A DNA stretch of 64,000 bases from Bacillota bacterium (GTDB lineage: Bacteria; Bacillota; Clostridia; Acetivibrionales; DSM-1351). Both the position numbers and the translations under genes were made by a program. The notes below the pieces were generated by a model that was not told the DNA's origin, made no database searches, and saw only the letters and a list, made by a program, of their open reading frames with translations. This document shows, piece after piece, positions 42,813 to 52,840 of the stretch. Position 1 is the stretch's first letter. Each line of letters starts with the position of its first letter. Where the stretch lies: assembly GCA_023416275.1 (NCBI GenBank), contig JAEZIB010000111.1, positions 1-64,000 on the forward strand. Reading direction: 5' to 3'.

Positions 42813-43808
42813 ATGGCAAAAATGTATTATGATAGCGATTGTAATTTAAACTTATTAGAGGGCAAAACAGTAGCAATTATAGGATATGGAAGTCAGGGCC
42901 ATGCTCATGCCCAGAACTTAAAGGATAGTGGAGTTAATGTAATAGTAGGTTTGACACCTAATTCCAGCAGAAGAAAGCAAGTAGAGGCAGATGGAATTAA
43001 GGTATATGATACAGCAGAAGCAGCAAAAATGGCAGATATAATCATGATATTAACACCGGATCAAACTCAAAAAGCTATGTATGATGAGTGTATAGCTCCA
43101 AACCTTAAAACAGGAAATGTATTAATGTTTGCCCATGGTTTTAATATTGTTTACAATCTTATAGTTCCACCTGCTGATGTAGACGTAATAATGGCTGCAC
43201 CAAAGGGACCAGGACATACAGTTAGAAGTCAGTACAAAGAAGGAAGAGGAGTACCTTCTTTAATAGCTATTCATCAGGATGCATCAGGTAAGGCAAAAGA
43301 CTTTGCATTGGCTTATGCATCTGGAATAGGAGCTGGAAGAGCAGGAATACTTGAAACTACTTTCAGAGAAGAAACAGAAACTGACCTATTTGGTGAGCAG
43401 GCTGTACTCTGTGGCGGTGTTACAGAATTGATGAAAGCAGGTTTTGAAACACTTGTAAATGCTGGCTATCAACCAGAAATAGCATATTTTGAATGTGTAC
43501 ATGAGATGAAGCTTATAGTAGATCTTATCAACCAAGGTGGTTTTGCAGAAATGAGATATTCAATCAGTGATACTGCTGAATATGGTGATTATGTAACAGG
43601 CAAGAGAATAATAACAGATGAGACTAGAAAAGAAATGAAAAAGGTACTTAAAGAAATTCAGGATGGTAAATTTGCTTCAAATTGGGTTATTGAAAATGCA
43701 GCAGGTGGAAGATCAAACTTCCTTGCAATGAGAAGAAATGAATCAGAGCACCAGGTTGAAGTAGTTGGGGCAGAACTGAGAAAGATGATGAGCTGGCTTA
43801 AAAAGTAA
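42813..43808 (+). CDS. ilvC: Ketol-acid reductoisomerase (NADP+)
   Basis: The 331-residue enzyme has the Rossmann loop IIGYGSQGHAHAQNLKDSG, with Ser-Ser-Arg-Arg (NSSRRKQ) at the phosphate-binding position suggesting NADPH. AAPKGPGHTVRSQY and the knotted C-terminal metal site ETDLFGEQAVLCGG and FECVHEMKLI are present. AGGAGG precedes the ATG. Class I length. Confidence 0.97.
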   Translation: MAKMYYDSDCNLNLLEGKTVAIIGYGSQGHAHAQNLKDSGVNVIVGLTPNSSRRKQVEADGIKVYDTAEAAKMADIIMILTPDQTQKAMYDECIAPNLKTGNVLMFAHGFNIVYNLIVPPADVDVIMAAPKGPGHTVRSQYKEGRGVPSLIAIHQDASGKAKDFALAYASGIGAGRAGILETTFREETETDLFGEQAVLCGGVTELMKAGFETLVNAGYQPEIAYFECVHEMKLIVDLINQGGFAEMRYSISDTAEYGDYVTGKRIITDETRKEMKKVLKEIQDGKFASNWVIENAAGGRSNFLAMRRNESEHQVEVVGAELRKMMSWLKK

Positions 43809-43816
43809 TTGCGAAA

Positions 43817-43896
43817 GATTATAACGTCTAAATTCAAAATGAAATTTTTTGAATTATAGAAAAATTTCATTACATCAGCAGCGTGTAAGCGAGGCA
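43817..43896 (-). repeat. Structured repeat, family B, partial inverted copy
   Basis: On the minus strand it reads GCCTCGCTTACACGCTGCTGATGTAATGAAATTTTT...TAGACGTTATAATC, matching the 3' half of the copies at 22825 and 39613. The 5' half with the GGCGG hairpin is missing. It sits between ilvC and leuA. Confidence 0.7.
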
Positions 43897-44003
43897 AAAG
43901 TCATTATATTATTTGATAAAATTATAAGATAAGTAATTACTGCATAAATTGATATAGAATTAAGGAACATATTATGTTGTGTTCCTAAGAAGGGGGTATA
44001 AGC

Positions 44004-45545
44004 ATGGCAAGAAGAATAAAAATATTTGATACAACACTTAGAGATGGTGAGCAAACACCAGGAGTTAATCTAAACTTACAAGAGAAAATGGAAATTGCAA
44101 AACAACTTGTAAGATTAGGAGTAGATGTTATCGAGGGTGGCTTTGCTATAGCTTCACCAGGCGATTTTGAGTCTATAATGACGCTCTCAAAGAATTTAAA
44201 GGGTGTATCAATAGCAAGCCTATGCCGTGCCTCAGAAAAGGATATTGATAGGGCATGGGAGGCTGTAAAGTACGCTGAAAGTCCAAGAATTCACACTTTT
44301 ATTGCCACATCAGATATTCACATGAAGTATAAACTCAAAATGACTGAAGAGGAAGTTTTAGCAAGAGCAGTAAGTATGGTTAAATATGCAAAAAGCTTTT
44401 GCTCAGATGTTGAGTTCTCTGCTGAGGATGCAAGCAGAACAAGAGAAGACTTTCTTATGAAAATTGTTGAAGCAGTTATTGCAGCTGGTGCAACAGTTGT
44501 AAATATACCGGATACAGTTGGTTATACGACACCAATGGAGTTTGGTAAATTAATTAAAAATATACGTAATAATGTGCCAAACATTGATAAAGCCGATATT
44601 AGTGTTCACTGTCACAATGACTTGGGTATGGCTGTTGCTAATTCACTAGCTGCTATTGAGAATGGTGCAACACAGGTTGAGTGTACCATTAATGGCCTTG
44701 GTGAAAGAGCTGGTAATGCTGCAGTTGAAGAAATTATAATGGGCATTAACACTAGAAAAGACTATTACGATATTACGCACAAAATAGATACTACTCAGAT
44801 ATATAGAACAAGTAAATTGGTTTCAAGCCTTACTGGTGTCAGTGTCCAGCCTAATAAGGCTATTGTGGGAGCAAATGCTTTTGCCCATGAGTCTGGAATA
44901 CATCAGCATGGTGTTCTTTCTGAAAAAACTACCTATGAAATAATGACACCAGAGTCAGTAGGAGTAGGTAAAAACAGAATGGTGTTGGGTAAGCTGTCTG
45001 GTCGTCATGCCTTCGAAGAAAGATTAAAGGAAATGGGATATGCTTTATCAGCAGATGAAGTAAAGGCTGCTTTTGAGAAATTTAAAGATTTGGCTGATAA
45101 AAAGAAGGTTGTAACAGACAAGGATATTGAGGCATTAGTTGATGCAAATATAGCTGTGCCTGAAATATTTGTAATAGACAGTTTCCAGATTAATAGCGGA
45201 AACAAAATGATTTCTACATCAACGATTAGTATAAGAAGAGAAGATGAAGTTATTACTGAGGCTGCTACAGGAGATGGTCCGGTTGACGCTGCTTTTAAAG
45301 CAATTGAGCGTGCAACAGGAGTTTATGCTGAGCTGATTCATTATAGTATAAAGGCTGTTACAGAAGGTAAAGACGCACTGGGTGAAGTAGCGGTAAAAAT
45401 ATCAAATGATAATGGTGTATATTTGGGAAAAGGTGTAAGTACAGACATTATAGAGGCAAGTGTTAAGGCATATCTAAATGCTATTAACAGATCAATTAGT
45501 GAGATAGGCAGCAAAAATGAAATTGATCAGGACATAATTAGCTAA
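44004..45545 (+). CDS. leuA: 2-isopropylmalate synthase
   Basis: The 513-residue enzyme condenses acetyl-CoA with 2-ketoisovalerate in leucine synthesis. The catalytic domain shows FDTTLRDGEQTPGVNL, FSAEDASRTREDFL, the metal ligands in SVHCHNDLGMAVANS and NGLGERAGNAA, and HESGIHQHGVL. The C-terminal ~130 residues form the LeuA dimer regulatory domain (GDGPVDAAFKAIERAT). GGGGGT precedes ATG 44004. leuB, leuC and leuD are not in the window. Confidence 0.95.
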   Translation: MARRIKIFDTTLRDGEQTPGVNLNLQEKMEIAKQLVRLGVDVIEGGFAIASPGDFESIMTLSKNLKGVSIASLCRASEKDIDRAWEAVKYAESPRIHTFIATSDIHMKYKLKMTEEEVLARAVSMVKYAKSFCSDVEFSAEDASRTREDFLMKIVEAVIAAGATVVNIPDTVGYTTPMEFGKLIKNIRNNVPNIDKADISVHCHNDLGMAVANSLAAIENGATQVECTINGLGERAGNAAVEEIIMGINTRKDYYDITHKIDTTQIYRTSKLVSSLTGVSVQPNKAIVGANAFAHESGIHQHGVLSEKTTYEIMTPESVGVGKNRMVLGKLSGRHAFEERLKEMGYALSADEVKAAFEKFKDLADKKKVVTDKDIEALVDANIAVPEIFVIDSFQINSGNKMISTSTISIRREDEVITEAATGDGPVDAAFKAIERATGVYAELIHYSIKAVTEGKDALGEVAVKISNDNGVYLGKGVSTDIIEASVKAYLNAINRSISEIGSKNEIDQDIIS

Positions 45546-45592
45546 TAGGAGCCGCTTGAAAAAGCAGCTCCTATTAGGGGTTGCTTTTTTAA
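45542..45592 (+). terminator. Overlapping alternative hairpins after leuA
   Basis: CTAATAGGAGC (45542) pairs with GCTCCTATTAG (45567). Alternatively AAAAAGCA (45559) pairs with TGCTTTTT (45582) next to a T-run. The two helices cannot form together. The second is the likely intrinsic terminator; the first starts inside the leuA stop region. Confidence 0.65.
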
Positions 45593-45621
45593 TTGACTTG
45601 AAAATCTTGTTTCTAATGGCT

Positions 45622-45683
45622 AACTCAACTTTTCCAACAGAAATTGCAGATATTTAGGTTTATGAATGGAAGGTTGGTTGTAA
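45622..45683 (-). repeat. MITE-like repeat, short copy, inverted
   Basis: ACTCAACTTTTCC at left and GGAAGGTTGGTT at right are inverted repeats. The core on the minus strand reads CCATTCATAAACC, close to the CCATTGATAAG core of other short copies. Confidence 0.5.
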
Positions 45684-45892
45684 ATTAATTGTATCTAATT
45701 TGTTGATAAATAAATTATTAGACCTGTTTTGCTGAACAATATAATATCCAATTATTAGGAAAACAGATTTTGTACTTATCATTGATAATTTTTCTGTATA
45801 TATCACAAAATACAGACTTGGTCTAGTTTATAACTGCAATTGTGAGGGGCTCTATGAGGTCTATGTATATATTATAGGAAGGAGTAAGGCGT

Positions 45893-47461
45893 ATGACAAA
45901 TAATAGAGTAATTATCTATGACTCAACATTACGAGATGGGGCACAGGCACTAGGAATTTCTTTTACTGTTGAAGACAAATTAAAAATAGTTAAAAAGCTT
46001 GATCAGCTAGGTGTTGATTATATAGAGGCTGGAAATCCAAGTTCAAACCCAAAGGATTTGGAATTTTTTGAAAAGGTAATGAAGCTAAAGCTTACTGCCT
46101 CAAAAATAATAGCGTTTGGTGCTACCAGACGAGCAAACATAAAGGTTGAAGAAGATGTAAATGTACAGTCTTTGCTTAATGCAGGAACAGAAGCTGTTGC
46201 AGTTTTCGGAAAAGCATGGGATTTCCAGGTTACAGAAATACTTAAAACTACGTTAGATGAAAACCTAAGTATGATTTATGACACAATAAAATTTTTTAAA
46301 CAAAAAGGTAAGACGGTGGTATATGATGCTGAGCATTTTTTTGACGGGTATAATGCAAATTCTGAATATGCAATGACTACATTACAGACTGCTTATGAAG
46401 CAGGTGCAGATGCTATATGTCTATGCGATACTAAAGGAGCAAGTCTTCCTTCACATATTGGGAAAGTAACAGCATTAGTATGTCAGAAGATAGGTTGTGC
46501 AATTGGTATTCACTGTCATAATGATAATGGTATGGCTGTTGCAGGCTCAATAGCTGCAGTCGAAGCGGGAGCAGTTCAAGTACAGGGTACAATAAATGGG
46601 TTTGGTGAAAGATGTGGAAATGCAAACCTTTGTACAATAATACCCAACCTTCAATTGATGATGGGATATCAATGTATTCCTGAGGAAAATATGGAGAAAC
46701 TGACACCTATAGCGAGATATGTGAGTGAGGTTGCCAATATTGTCCATGATGAAAGAGCTCCATTCGTTGGCAATTGTGCATTTGCTCATAAGGCTGGGAT
46801 GCATGCAGATGCCGTAAATAAAAATACTGCTGCGTATGAGATGATTAATCCTACTGTAGTTGGTAATCAGCGAAATATTCTTATGTCCGAGGTAGCTGGA
46901 AGAAGTGCTGTTATGAGTATGATAAACATGGTTGACAGCACTATAACAAAAGATTCACCAGAGACTAGGAAAATAATTGAGAGATTAAAGGAACTTGAAT
47001 ATGAAGGCTACCAATATGAGGGTGCAGAGAGTTCCTTTGAGCTGGTAATACGTAAAATACTTGGCAAGTATAAACCATTTTTTGAGTTAGTTGAATTTAA
47101 GGTAATAGTAGATGAGCCGACAGTTAGCAGTGTGAGTTCTTCTGCTATGATAAAAATCAAAGTTGGGGAACAAACAGAAATAACTGCTGCAGAAGGTGAT
47201 GGACCGGTAAATGCGTTAGATAGTGCCTTGAGGAAAGCATTGGAGAGATTCTATCCTCAAATAGCTGAAATAAAATTAACAGACTATAAGGTAAGGGTTC
47301 TGGATTCAAATTATGCTACGGCATCAAAGGTTAGAGTTTTAATTGAAACAACCGATGGTGAGGATGTCTGGACAACTGTGGGCGTATCAACCGACATTAT
47401 AGAAGCCAGCTGGAGAGCTTTGGTGGATTCGGTGGAGCATAAGCTTATAAAGAAGACTTAG
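45893..47461 (+). CDS. cimA: (R)-citramalate synthase
   Basis: The 522-residue LeuA-related enzyme condenses pyruvate with acetyl-CoA, opening the threonine-independent isoleucine route. It shows IYDSTLRDGAQALGISFT, AGNPSSNPKD, VVYDAEHFFDGYNANSEYA, GIHCHNDNGMAVAGS and NGFGERCGNANLCT. The LRDGAQ and AEHFFDG signatures separate CimA from LeuA. AAGGAG precedes the ATG. It lies ~350 bases after leuA, beyond a terminator, so it may have its own promoter. Confidence 0.94.
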   Translation: MTNNRVIIYDSTLRDGAQALGISFTVEDKLKIVKKLDQLGVDYIEAGNPSSNPKDLEFFEKVMKLKLTASKIIAFGATRRANIKVEEDVNVQSLLNAGTEAVAVFGKAWDFQVTEILKTTLDENLSMIYDTIKFFKQKGKTVVYDAEHFFDGYNANSEYAMTTLQTAYEAGADAICLCDTKGASLPSHIGKVTALVCQKIGCAIGIHCHNDNGMAVAGSIAAVEAGAVQVQGTINGFGERCGNANLCTIIPNLQLMMGYQCIPEENMEKLTPIARYVSEVANIVHDERAPFVGNCAFAHKAGMHADAVNKNTAAYEMINPTVVGNQRNILMSEVAGRSAVMSMINMVDSTITKDSPETRKIIERLKELEYEGYQYEGAESSFELVIRKILGKYKPFFELVEFKVIVDEPTVSSVSSSAMIKIKVGEQTEITAAEGDGPVNALDSALRKALERFYPQIAEIKLTDYKVRVLDSNYATASKVRVLIETTDGEDVWTTVGVSTDIIEASWRALVDSVEHKLIKKT

Positions 47462-47569
47462 CTTGGAAAGATATTATTTAATTATTATTTCATATGGGGG
47501 TGCTTTTTTTAATTATTCCTGTATAATAGTAGTAAAAGAAAAACTATAATATTATAAGGGGAATATCAA

Positions 47570-47827
47570 TTGAAGCTTTATGGAAGAATAATCAAACAGG
47601 GTAAACTAATTAAAGAAGCATGGGCTGAACCACAAGATTATTCCGGGGAATTCAGAGTTCAATTAGAAGAATGTCTTATATTGGTCTGCAAAGAGCTTGA
47701 CGTTGAAGTTCCTTTATGGCTCAAAAAGAATTCAAAGGAATTTGGTATATATAGGCGCACAAGCTTTGATGGTAACCATTTTGGTGAGGCAATAAGCTTT
47801 GACAGACTTGAGATTATATTATATTAA
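47570..47827 (+). CDS. Small conserved clostridial protein of unknown function
   Basis: An 85-residue protein read from TTG 47570, preceded by AAGGGG at a suitable distance. It begins KLYGRIIKQGKLIKE, has a central LEECLILVCKELDVEVPLWL and ends in a conserved-looking FDRLEI. I remember small Clostridia proteins with the same P-x-WL and F-x-DRLEI pattern, without assigned function. Soluble, no cysteine zinc motif. It follows cimA by ~110 bases. Confidence 0.65.
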   Translation: MKLYGRIIKQGKLIKEAWAEPQDYSGEFRVQLEECLILVCKELDVEVPLWLKKNSKEFGIYRRTSFDGNHFGEAISFDRLEIILY

Positions 47828-47974
47828 TTATTGATCTATATTTAATGAGAAACTTATTTTTAACAAAATAAGATTGGCTAATCTGAAAGATATTGATTAA
47901 ATTACTATCTTCAGATTAGTCATTTTCATGTGAAGAACTCAGTTTTTTATTTAGAAGTATGCATAGAAATTACT

Positions 47975-48297
47975 AACTCAACTTTCCCACACAGGTAATC
48001 TATCTGTGTTCAAACTTATCAATGGTTTGTTGCCGAAATAACTCGAAAGTATAGTTGGTGCTTACATGGTGCACTTTCGAGTTTGGTATGGGTTGAATTT
48101 ACTTAAATGGTTTCAGCTTGGTATTTTAGCCGCCTTTCCACATTCACCATCCATGGTCCATGGTGTGCTAAAACTGACATCGTGTTGGTTTTTCGGAAAA
48201 AAACTTCGATTTACTAACTAATTCATGAAACTATTTCTAACCCAACTTTCCATTGATAAGTTGAACACCTATAATTCAACTGGAAAAGTTGAGTTAC
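47975..48297. repeat. MITE-like repeat, CTCAACTTTC family, longest composite copy (~323 bp)
   Basis: Ends ACTAACTCAACTTTCCC and GGAAAAGTTGAGTTACT are inverted repeats. The right end is itself a complete ~53-bp palindromic copy (48244-48297), and the left end a matching one (47980-48030). The middle holds the two-hairpin-family stem ACTCGAAAGT/ACTTTCGAGT (48041-48082), a CCATGG hairpin and GACATCGTGTTGG. It is a composite of nested small elements. Confidence 0.75.
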
Positions 48298-48390
48298 TAA
48301 ATATAATCGAGCTGCAAGGCAATTTTTAATAACACGTAATTCAAAATAAGTATAATTACAATGACTGATTATAAAAAAGGAGTTGAGTAA

Positions 48391-48798
48391 ATGGGGAATT
48401 TTAAGGACAGGTTATTACGTTTTATGTATGGCAGATACGGTCAAGATCAGTTATACTACGCATGTCTAATAGCATGTTTAATTTTAATAATTGTGAATAC
48501 CTTTGTGAATACTTTTGTCATTAGTGTTTTAGTATGGGGTATTCTGATATTGATAGTATTTAGAATGTTTTCTAAGAATGTAAGCAAAAGGCGTATTGAA
48601 AATGAAAAATTTCTTAAGCTTTGGAACCCAGTCAAAGGGAAATTTTCTTTGACAATTCGAAGAATTAAAGAAAGAAAAACACATTGCTTTCGTAAATGCC
48701 CGAATTGCAAAAAGGTTCTCCGCTTACCACGCAAGAAAGGTAATCATGTTGTTAGCTGCCCTTGCTGCAATAAAGATTTTAATATAAAGGTGCGTTGA
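48391..48798 (+). CDS. Small membrane protein with C-terminal zinc ribbon
   Basis: The 135-residue protein has two adjacent hydrophobic segments (about 23-60, including ACLIACLILIIVNTF and ISVLVWGILILIVF), then a basic helix and a four-cysteine ribbon (CPNCKKVLRLPRKKG ... CPCCNKDF). The topology suggests a membrane anchor with a cytosolic zinc knuckle. Similar small proteins are frequent in Clostridia without assigned role. AAAAAGGAG precedes ATG 48391. Confidence 0.7.
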   Translation: MGNFKDRLLRFMYGRYGQDQLYYACLIACLILIIVNTFVNTFVISVLVWGILILIVFRMFSKNVSKRRIENEKFLKLWNPVKGKFSLTIRRIKERKTHCFRKCPNCKKVLRLPRKKGNHVVSCPCCNKDFNIKVR

Positions 48799-48807
48799 CA
48801 AAATAAA

Positions 48808-48840
48808 TTACACCATGAACCTGTGTGGCTCATGGTGTAA
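48808..48840. terminator. Convergent hairpin after the zinc-ribbon gene
   Basis: TTACACCATGA and TCATGGTGTAA pair perfectly around an 11-base loop. It separates convergent genes; no long T-run on either side. Confidence 0.6.
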
Positions 48841-48872
48841 CGGGAGGAAAAACAGTTCTAGGGTTTAAATTA

Positions 48873-50894
48873 TTAGATCTTAAACTTGGCTACTATAGAA
48901 TTTAGAGCATTTGCGTATTCTACACTTTGTTTAGTCATTTTATCAACTTCTTCTGTAATATATACAGTATCTACAGTTTTCTCCGCTATGTCAGATACAC
49001 CTTTTGCACTTTCATTAACGGTTACAGCTACTTCATTGATAGCAGTTGTTACATTAGTTATAGTATTTGTTAATTCTTCAGTTACTGCATTAATTGTAGA
49101 CATCATTGAGTTCACAGTTTCTGCATCTTTATTGTATTGGTCACTAACTTGTATGAATTTATCATAATCCGCACTAACATCTTTATCCAGGAATTCTAGA
49201 ACTTTTGATGAGCTTGATGTCATATTACCAACGGAAGCATACACTTCTTTTACAATTTTCTGAATATCACCAGTTGTTTTTGATGACTGTTCTGCAAGCT
49301 TCCTTATTTCATCAGCTACAACAGCAAAGCCCTTCCCAGCCTCTCCAGCCCTAGCTGCTTCAATAGCTGCATTTAATGCAAGCAGATTGGTCTGATCTGT
49401 TATGCCGAGTATAGTGTCTGTAAGAAAATTGATCTGCTCTACAGCTTTTGATTGCTGAATAGCATCTTCCATTTTTGCTTTTACATCGTTATAAATACGT
49501 TGCGCATTTTCGTTTGAATTAATTGCGTCTCCCTTTAACTTCATTGCTCTTTGAGTTATTTCCTTTGATAACAGTGAACCTTGTTTAGTCTTTTCAGCAA
49601 TTGATTCGGCATTACTTTCTACATCTACTACAGATGCCGTTATTTCTTCAGCTGATGCGGCCGTTTCTTCCATTCCTGCTGATAATTGCTGAGTTGTAGC
49701 AGAGTTGTCAGAAGAGTTGGCGTGAACCTTTCCTGTTAGAGACTCTACCAAAAAAGCATTTTCAGTAATATTGTTTGATGACTGCTGAAGCAATCCAACC
49801 ATTTCCCTTAGCGTATTTCTCATACCTATCATGGCTCTAGCCATAATTCCAGTTTCATCTTTTGATTTAGCAAGGGTATCAAATGATTTGTCATATACAA
49901 GATCAAGTTGAGCGGTTTTATTAATCAAATCTGTAACTTTTACTATAGGAGTTGCTATTTGTTTTCCAATAATAAAGCTGATTATTATAGAAAGCAACAT
50001 TATTATTAAGCCTATAAATATTATAAATAAACTCAAACTTCTAGCGGGAGCTTCAATTTCGGCTACATCTCCTGTTAGAACCAATGTCCACTTGGTTTCA
50101 GGAATAACGGTATAGGCAGCAAGTTTGCCTTTTCCTTCAAATTTATACGGAACTGTATTTGTTCCTACTTCTTCACCTTTTTGAACTTTTTCCACAACAG
50201 CTTTGATTTGTTCGTTTTCAACAGCTTTTCCTATCTTATCTTTAGTGGGATGATATATCATATTTCCTTTTTCATCTATCAGATATGCATAGCTTGAAGC
50301 AGAATTAGTCAATTTTAAATCTTCTAGATATTTTGATGTGCTTTCTGCAATGACAGCAGTTGCCACAAACCCGGTAAAAATTCCCTTAGTACCATCATAT
50401 ACTGGGATTGTATAAACATTGATTTGCTTCCCTGAGGATTTAGATATCAAGGTTTCGCTAATTACTGGCTTGCTGTTTGTCAAAGTGCTCTTAACATATG
50501 CTCTGTCATTAATATCTGCTCCAAGTAAATTAATATCAGTATCTGCAACGATAATACCTTTGGAGTTAACGACAAAAACATGCTCTAAATTTTTTGTACC
50601 AGAAATATACTTGTTAAGCAATTCGGTGGATTTCATTCTTAACATTATATCTTCGGGATTTTCTAGTAAATCAATTACTTCTTTTGATGAGGCTAAGTAT
50701 TTTGGTGAAAGCTGTTCCTTTTCAGTCATTAAAGAAATTATTCCGCTTGATGTTTTCACTAAATCTATCATTTCAGACTTAGTTTGGGCTTCCATTGTTG
50801 AACTGCTTCTCAAATAAGTAAAAAGGCTAGTTAATGTCATTGAAATTAAAATGATAACAGTCATGGAAATGGTGATTTTTTTTCGTATACTCAT
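48873..50894 (-). CDS. Methyl-accepting chemotaxis protein with dCache sensor
   Basis: The 673-residue receptor has an N-terminal membrane helix (ITISMTVIILISMTLTSLF), an extracellular ~250-residue double-Cache-like sensor (HVFVVNSKGIIVADTD, KQINVYTIPVYDG, YLIDEKGNMIYHP), a second helix (LFIIFIGLIIMLLSIIISFI), HAMP and a signalling domain with TNLLALNAAIEAARAGEAG and GFAVVADEIRKLAEQSS. dCache receptors commonly bind amino acids or small organic acids. CGGGAGG precedes the ATG. Confidence 0.94.
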   Translation of the reverse strand: MSIRKKITISMTVIILISMTLTSLFTYLRSSSTMEAQTKSEMIDLVKTSSGIISLMTEKEQLSPKYLASSKEVIDLLENPEDIMLRMKSTELLNKYISGTKNLEHVFVVNSKGIIVADTDINLLGADINDRAYVKSTLTNSKPVISETLISKSSGKQINVYTIPVYDGTKGIFTGFVATAVIAESTSKYLEDLKLTNSASSYAYLIDEKGNMIYHPTKDKIGKAVENEQIKAVVEKVQKGEEVGTNTVPYKFEGKGKLAAYTVIPETKWTLVLTGDVAEIEAPARSLSLFIIFIGLIIMLLSIIISFIIGKQIATPIVKVTDLINKTAQLDLVYDKSFDTLAKSKDETGIMARAMIGMRNTLREMVGLLQQSSNNITENAFLVESLTGKVHANSSDNSATTQQLSAGMEETAASAEEITASVVDVESNAESIAEKTKQGSLLSKEITQRAMKLKGDAINSNENAQRIYNDVKAKMEDAIQQSKAVEQINFLTDTILGITDQTNLLALNAAIEAARAGEAGKGFAVVADEIRKLAEQSSKTTGDIQKIVKEVYASVGNMTSSSSKVLEFLDKDVSADYDKFIQVSDQYNKDAETVNSMMSTINAVTEELTNTITNVTTAINEVAVTVNESAKGVSDIAEKTVDTVYITEEVDKMTKQSVEYANALNSIVAKFKI

Positions 50895-51218
50895 TGTATT
50901 TTCCTCCCGTTAAATATTTGACATGAAACAAATATGAATATGTCTATTTTACGACAAAGCTCGTCAATTCACAACAAAATATAATTGGAAATTGAGAAGT
51001 AATTTGTTATATAATATATGTTCCCTGGAAAATTAATTTGAAACATAATATTACAAAATTTGGTTTAATATATAAAAAAATTCAAATACATACTATAAGA
51101 AATACATGCATAATAAAATGTAAAAGACAAATTCTAAATTAGCATAGTATTTTAAGTTTGCTGATTATTTGAATCTTTATAGATATTAAAGTTAATAAAT
51201 GTCTATTGCAAAATTATT
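50895..51218. other. Divergent intergenic region between receptor and xylB
   Basis: Very AT-rich, no gene. Apart from the xylB promoter at its right end I see no clear signal. Confidence 0.4.
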
Positions 51219-51247
51219 TTGACAAAAATACTATAGCTTGGTATACT
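51219..51247 (+). promoter_or_regulatory. Sigma-A-type promoter of xylB
   Basis: A perfect TTGACA at 51219-51224 is followed after 17 bases by TATACT at 51242-51247, 43 bases before the xylB start. Confidence 0.75.
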
Positions 51248-51289
51248 TTATAATATAATATTACAAAGTAAGGTGAGGGTGGTGAGCAA

Positions 51290-52819
51290 TTGTCTTTTCT
51301 TATTGGTATCGATTTAGGAACTTCAGGAGTTAAAACTGTATTGTTCGATGAAAGTGGTAAACCAGTGGCTAGATCTACTGTTGAGTATCCACTTTATCAA
51401 CCAAATTTAGGTTGGGCAGAGCAGAATCCAGAGGATTGGTGGAAGGGCACATGTGAGAGTATAAATAATGTCATGTTAAAAAGTGGCGTTGATAAGCGAG
51501 AGGTAAAGGGTATTGGCTTATCTGGACAGATGCATGGGGCTGTTTTGCTAGACAAAGAGGACAAAGTATTAAGAAATGCAATTATTTGGTGTGACCAGAG
51601 AAGTGCAGATGAGTGTGATCAGATTACGCAGCTTATCGGAAAAGAGAGATTAATAGAAATTACAGCTAATCCGGCACTTACAGGATTTACTGCATCAAAA
51701 ATAATGTGGGTAAAGAACAATGAACCACAGATTTTTGAAAAAATAGCAAAGATACTTTTGCCTAAAGACTATATTAGGCTTAGACTTACAGGAGAGTATG
51801 CTACAGAGGTTTCCGATGCAAGTGGTATGCAGCTTATGAACATTGCGCAGAGGAAATGGAGTAGTGAGGTTTTAGGTAAACTTGAAATTTCCGAATCCAT
51901 GTTAGGAAAAATGTATGAGTCTCAAGAGGTTACAGGTAAAGTTACAGCCTCTGCAGCAGCAGTAACAGGTCTAAATGAAGGTACTATTGTGGTTGGTGGA
52001 GCTGGTGACCAGGCTGCAGGTGCAGTTGGAAATGGAATTGTTAAGCCAGGTGTAGTATCATCAACAATTGGAACATCAGGAGTTGTATTTGCATATACAG
52101 ATAAACTTACTATTGATCCATTAGGAAGAGTTCACACATTTTGTCATGCTGTACCAAACACATATCATATTATGGGTGTTACTCAAGGTGCTGGACTTTC
52201 CTTAAAGTGGTTTAGGGATACCTTCTGCATGGAGGAGCTTATGACATCTGAACTGTCAAATATTGATGTTTATAAGCTGCTAGATGCTGAGGCAGAAACT
52301 GTAAAGCCTTGCAGTGACGGACTTCTTTACTTGCCATATTTGATGGGAGAAAGGACACCTCATTTAGATCCAAATGCGAGAGGAGTCTTCTTCGGATTAA
52401 CTGCTAAGCACACAAAACCTCATTTTGTACGTTCAATAATGGAAGGTGTAACATACAGCCTAAGAGATTGTTTTGAAATTATAAAAGGCATGGGTGTTGA
52501 AATTTCAGAGGTAAGAGCTTCTGGTGGCGGAGGCAAAAGCGGCATATGGAGACAAATGCAGGCCGATGTATTTGGTACTAGCATTAACAGAATATTTTCA
52601 GATGAAGGCCCTGCACTAGGTGTTGCAATTCTGGCTGGTGTTGGAGCTGGTATTTATGATAGCGTACCACAGGCGTGTAGCAATGTTATAAAGGTTAAAG
52701 ACAGCTTGCCTCCAATTAATGATAATATAAAGAAATATGATGATTTCTATAAATTATATGTTCAATTGTACAAATCGCTAAAAGGAGATTTTACACAGCT
52801 CAGTTCTATATTAAAGTAA
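51290..52819 (+). CDS. xylB: Xylulokinase
   Basis: The 509-residue FGGY kinase phosphorylates D-xylulose. It starts LIGIDLGTSGVKTVLFD and shows GLSGQMHGAVLLD, IIWCDQRSADEC, GGAGDQAAGAVG, PYLMGERTPHLDP and RASGGGGKSGIWRQ. The start is TTG 51290, with GGTGAG just upstream. A sigma-A promoter precedes it. It is followed by the ROK regulator and xylose isomerase. Confidence 0.95.
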   Translation: MSFLIGIDLGTSGVKTVLFDESGKPVARSTVEYPLYQPNLGWAEQNPEDWWKGTCESINNVMLKSGVDKREVKGIGLSGQMHGAVLLDKEDKVLRNAIIWCDQRSADECDQITQLIGKERLIEITANPALTGFTASKIMWVKNNEPQIFEKIAKILLPKDYIRLRLTGEYATEVSDASGMQLMNIAQRKWSSEVLGKLEISESMLGKMYESQEVTGKVTASAAAVTGLNEGTIVVGGAGDQAAGAVGNGIVKPGVVSSTIGTSGVVFAYTDKLTIDPLGRVHTFCHAVPNTYHIMGVTQGAGLSLKWFRDTFCMEELMTSELSNIDVYKLLDAEAETVKPCSDGLLYLPYLMGERTPHLDPNARGVFFGLTAKHTKPHFVRSIMEGVTYSLRDCFEIIKGMGVEISEVRASGGGGKSGIWRQMQADVFGTSINRIFSDEGPALGVAILAGVGAGIYDSVPQACSNVIKVKDSLPPINDNIKKYDDFYKLYVQLYKSLKGDFTQLSSILK

Positions 52820-52840
52820 TACTACTTGAATATTATAAAG

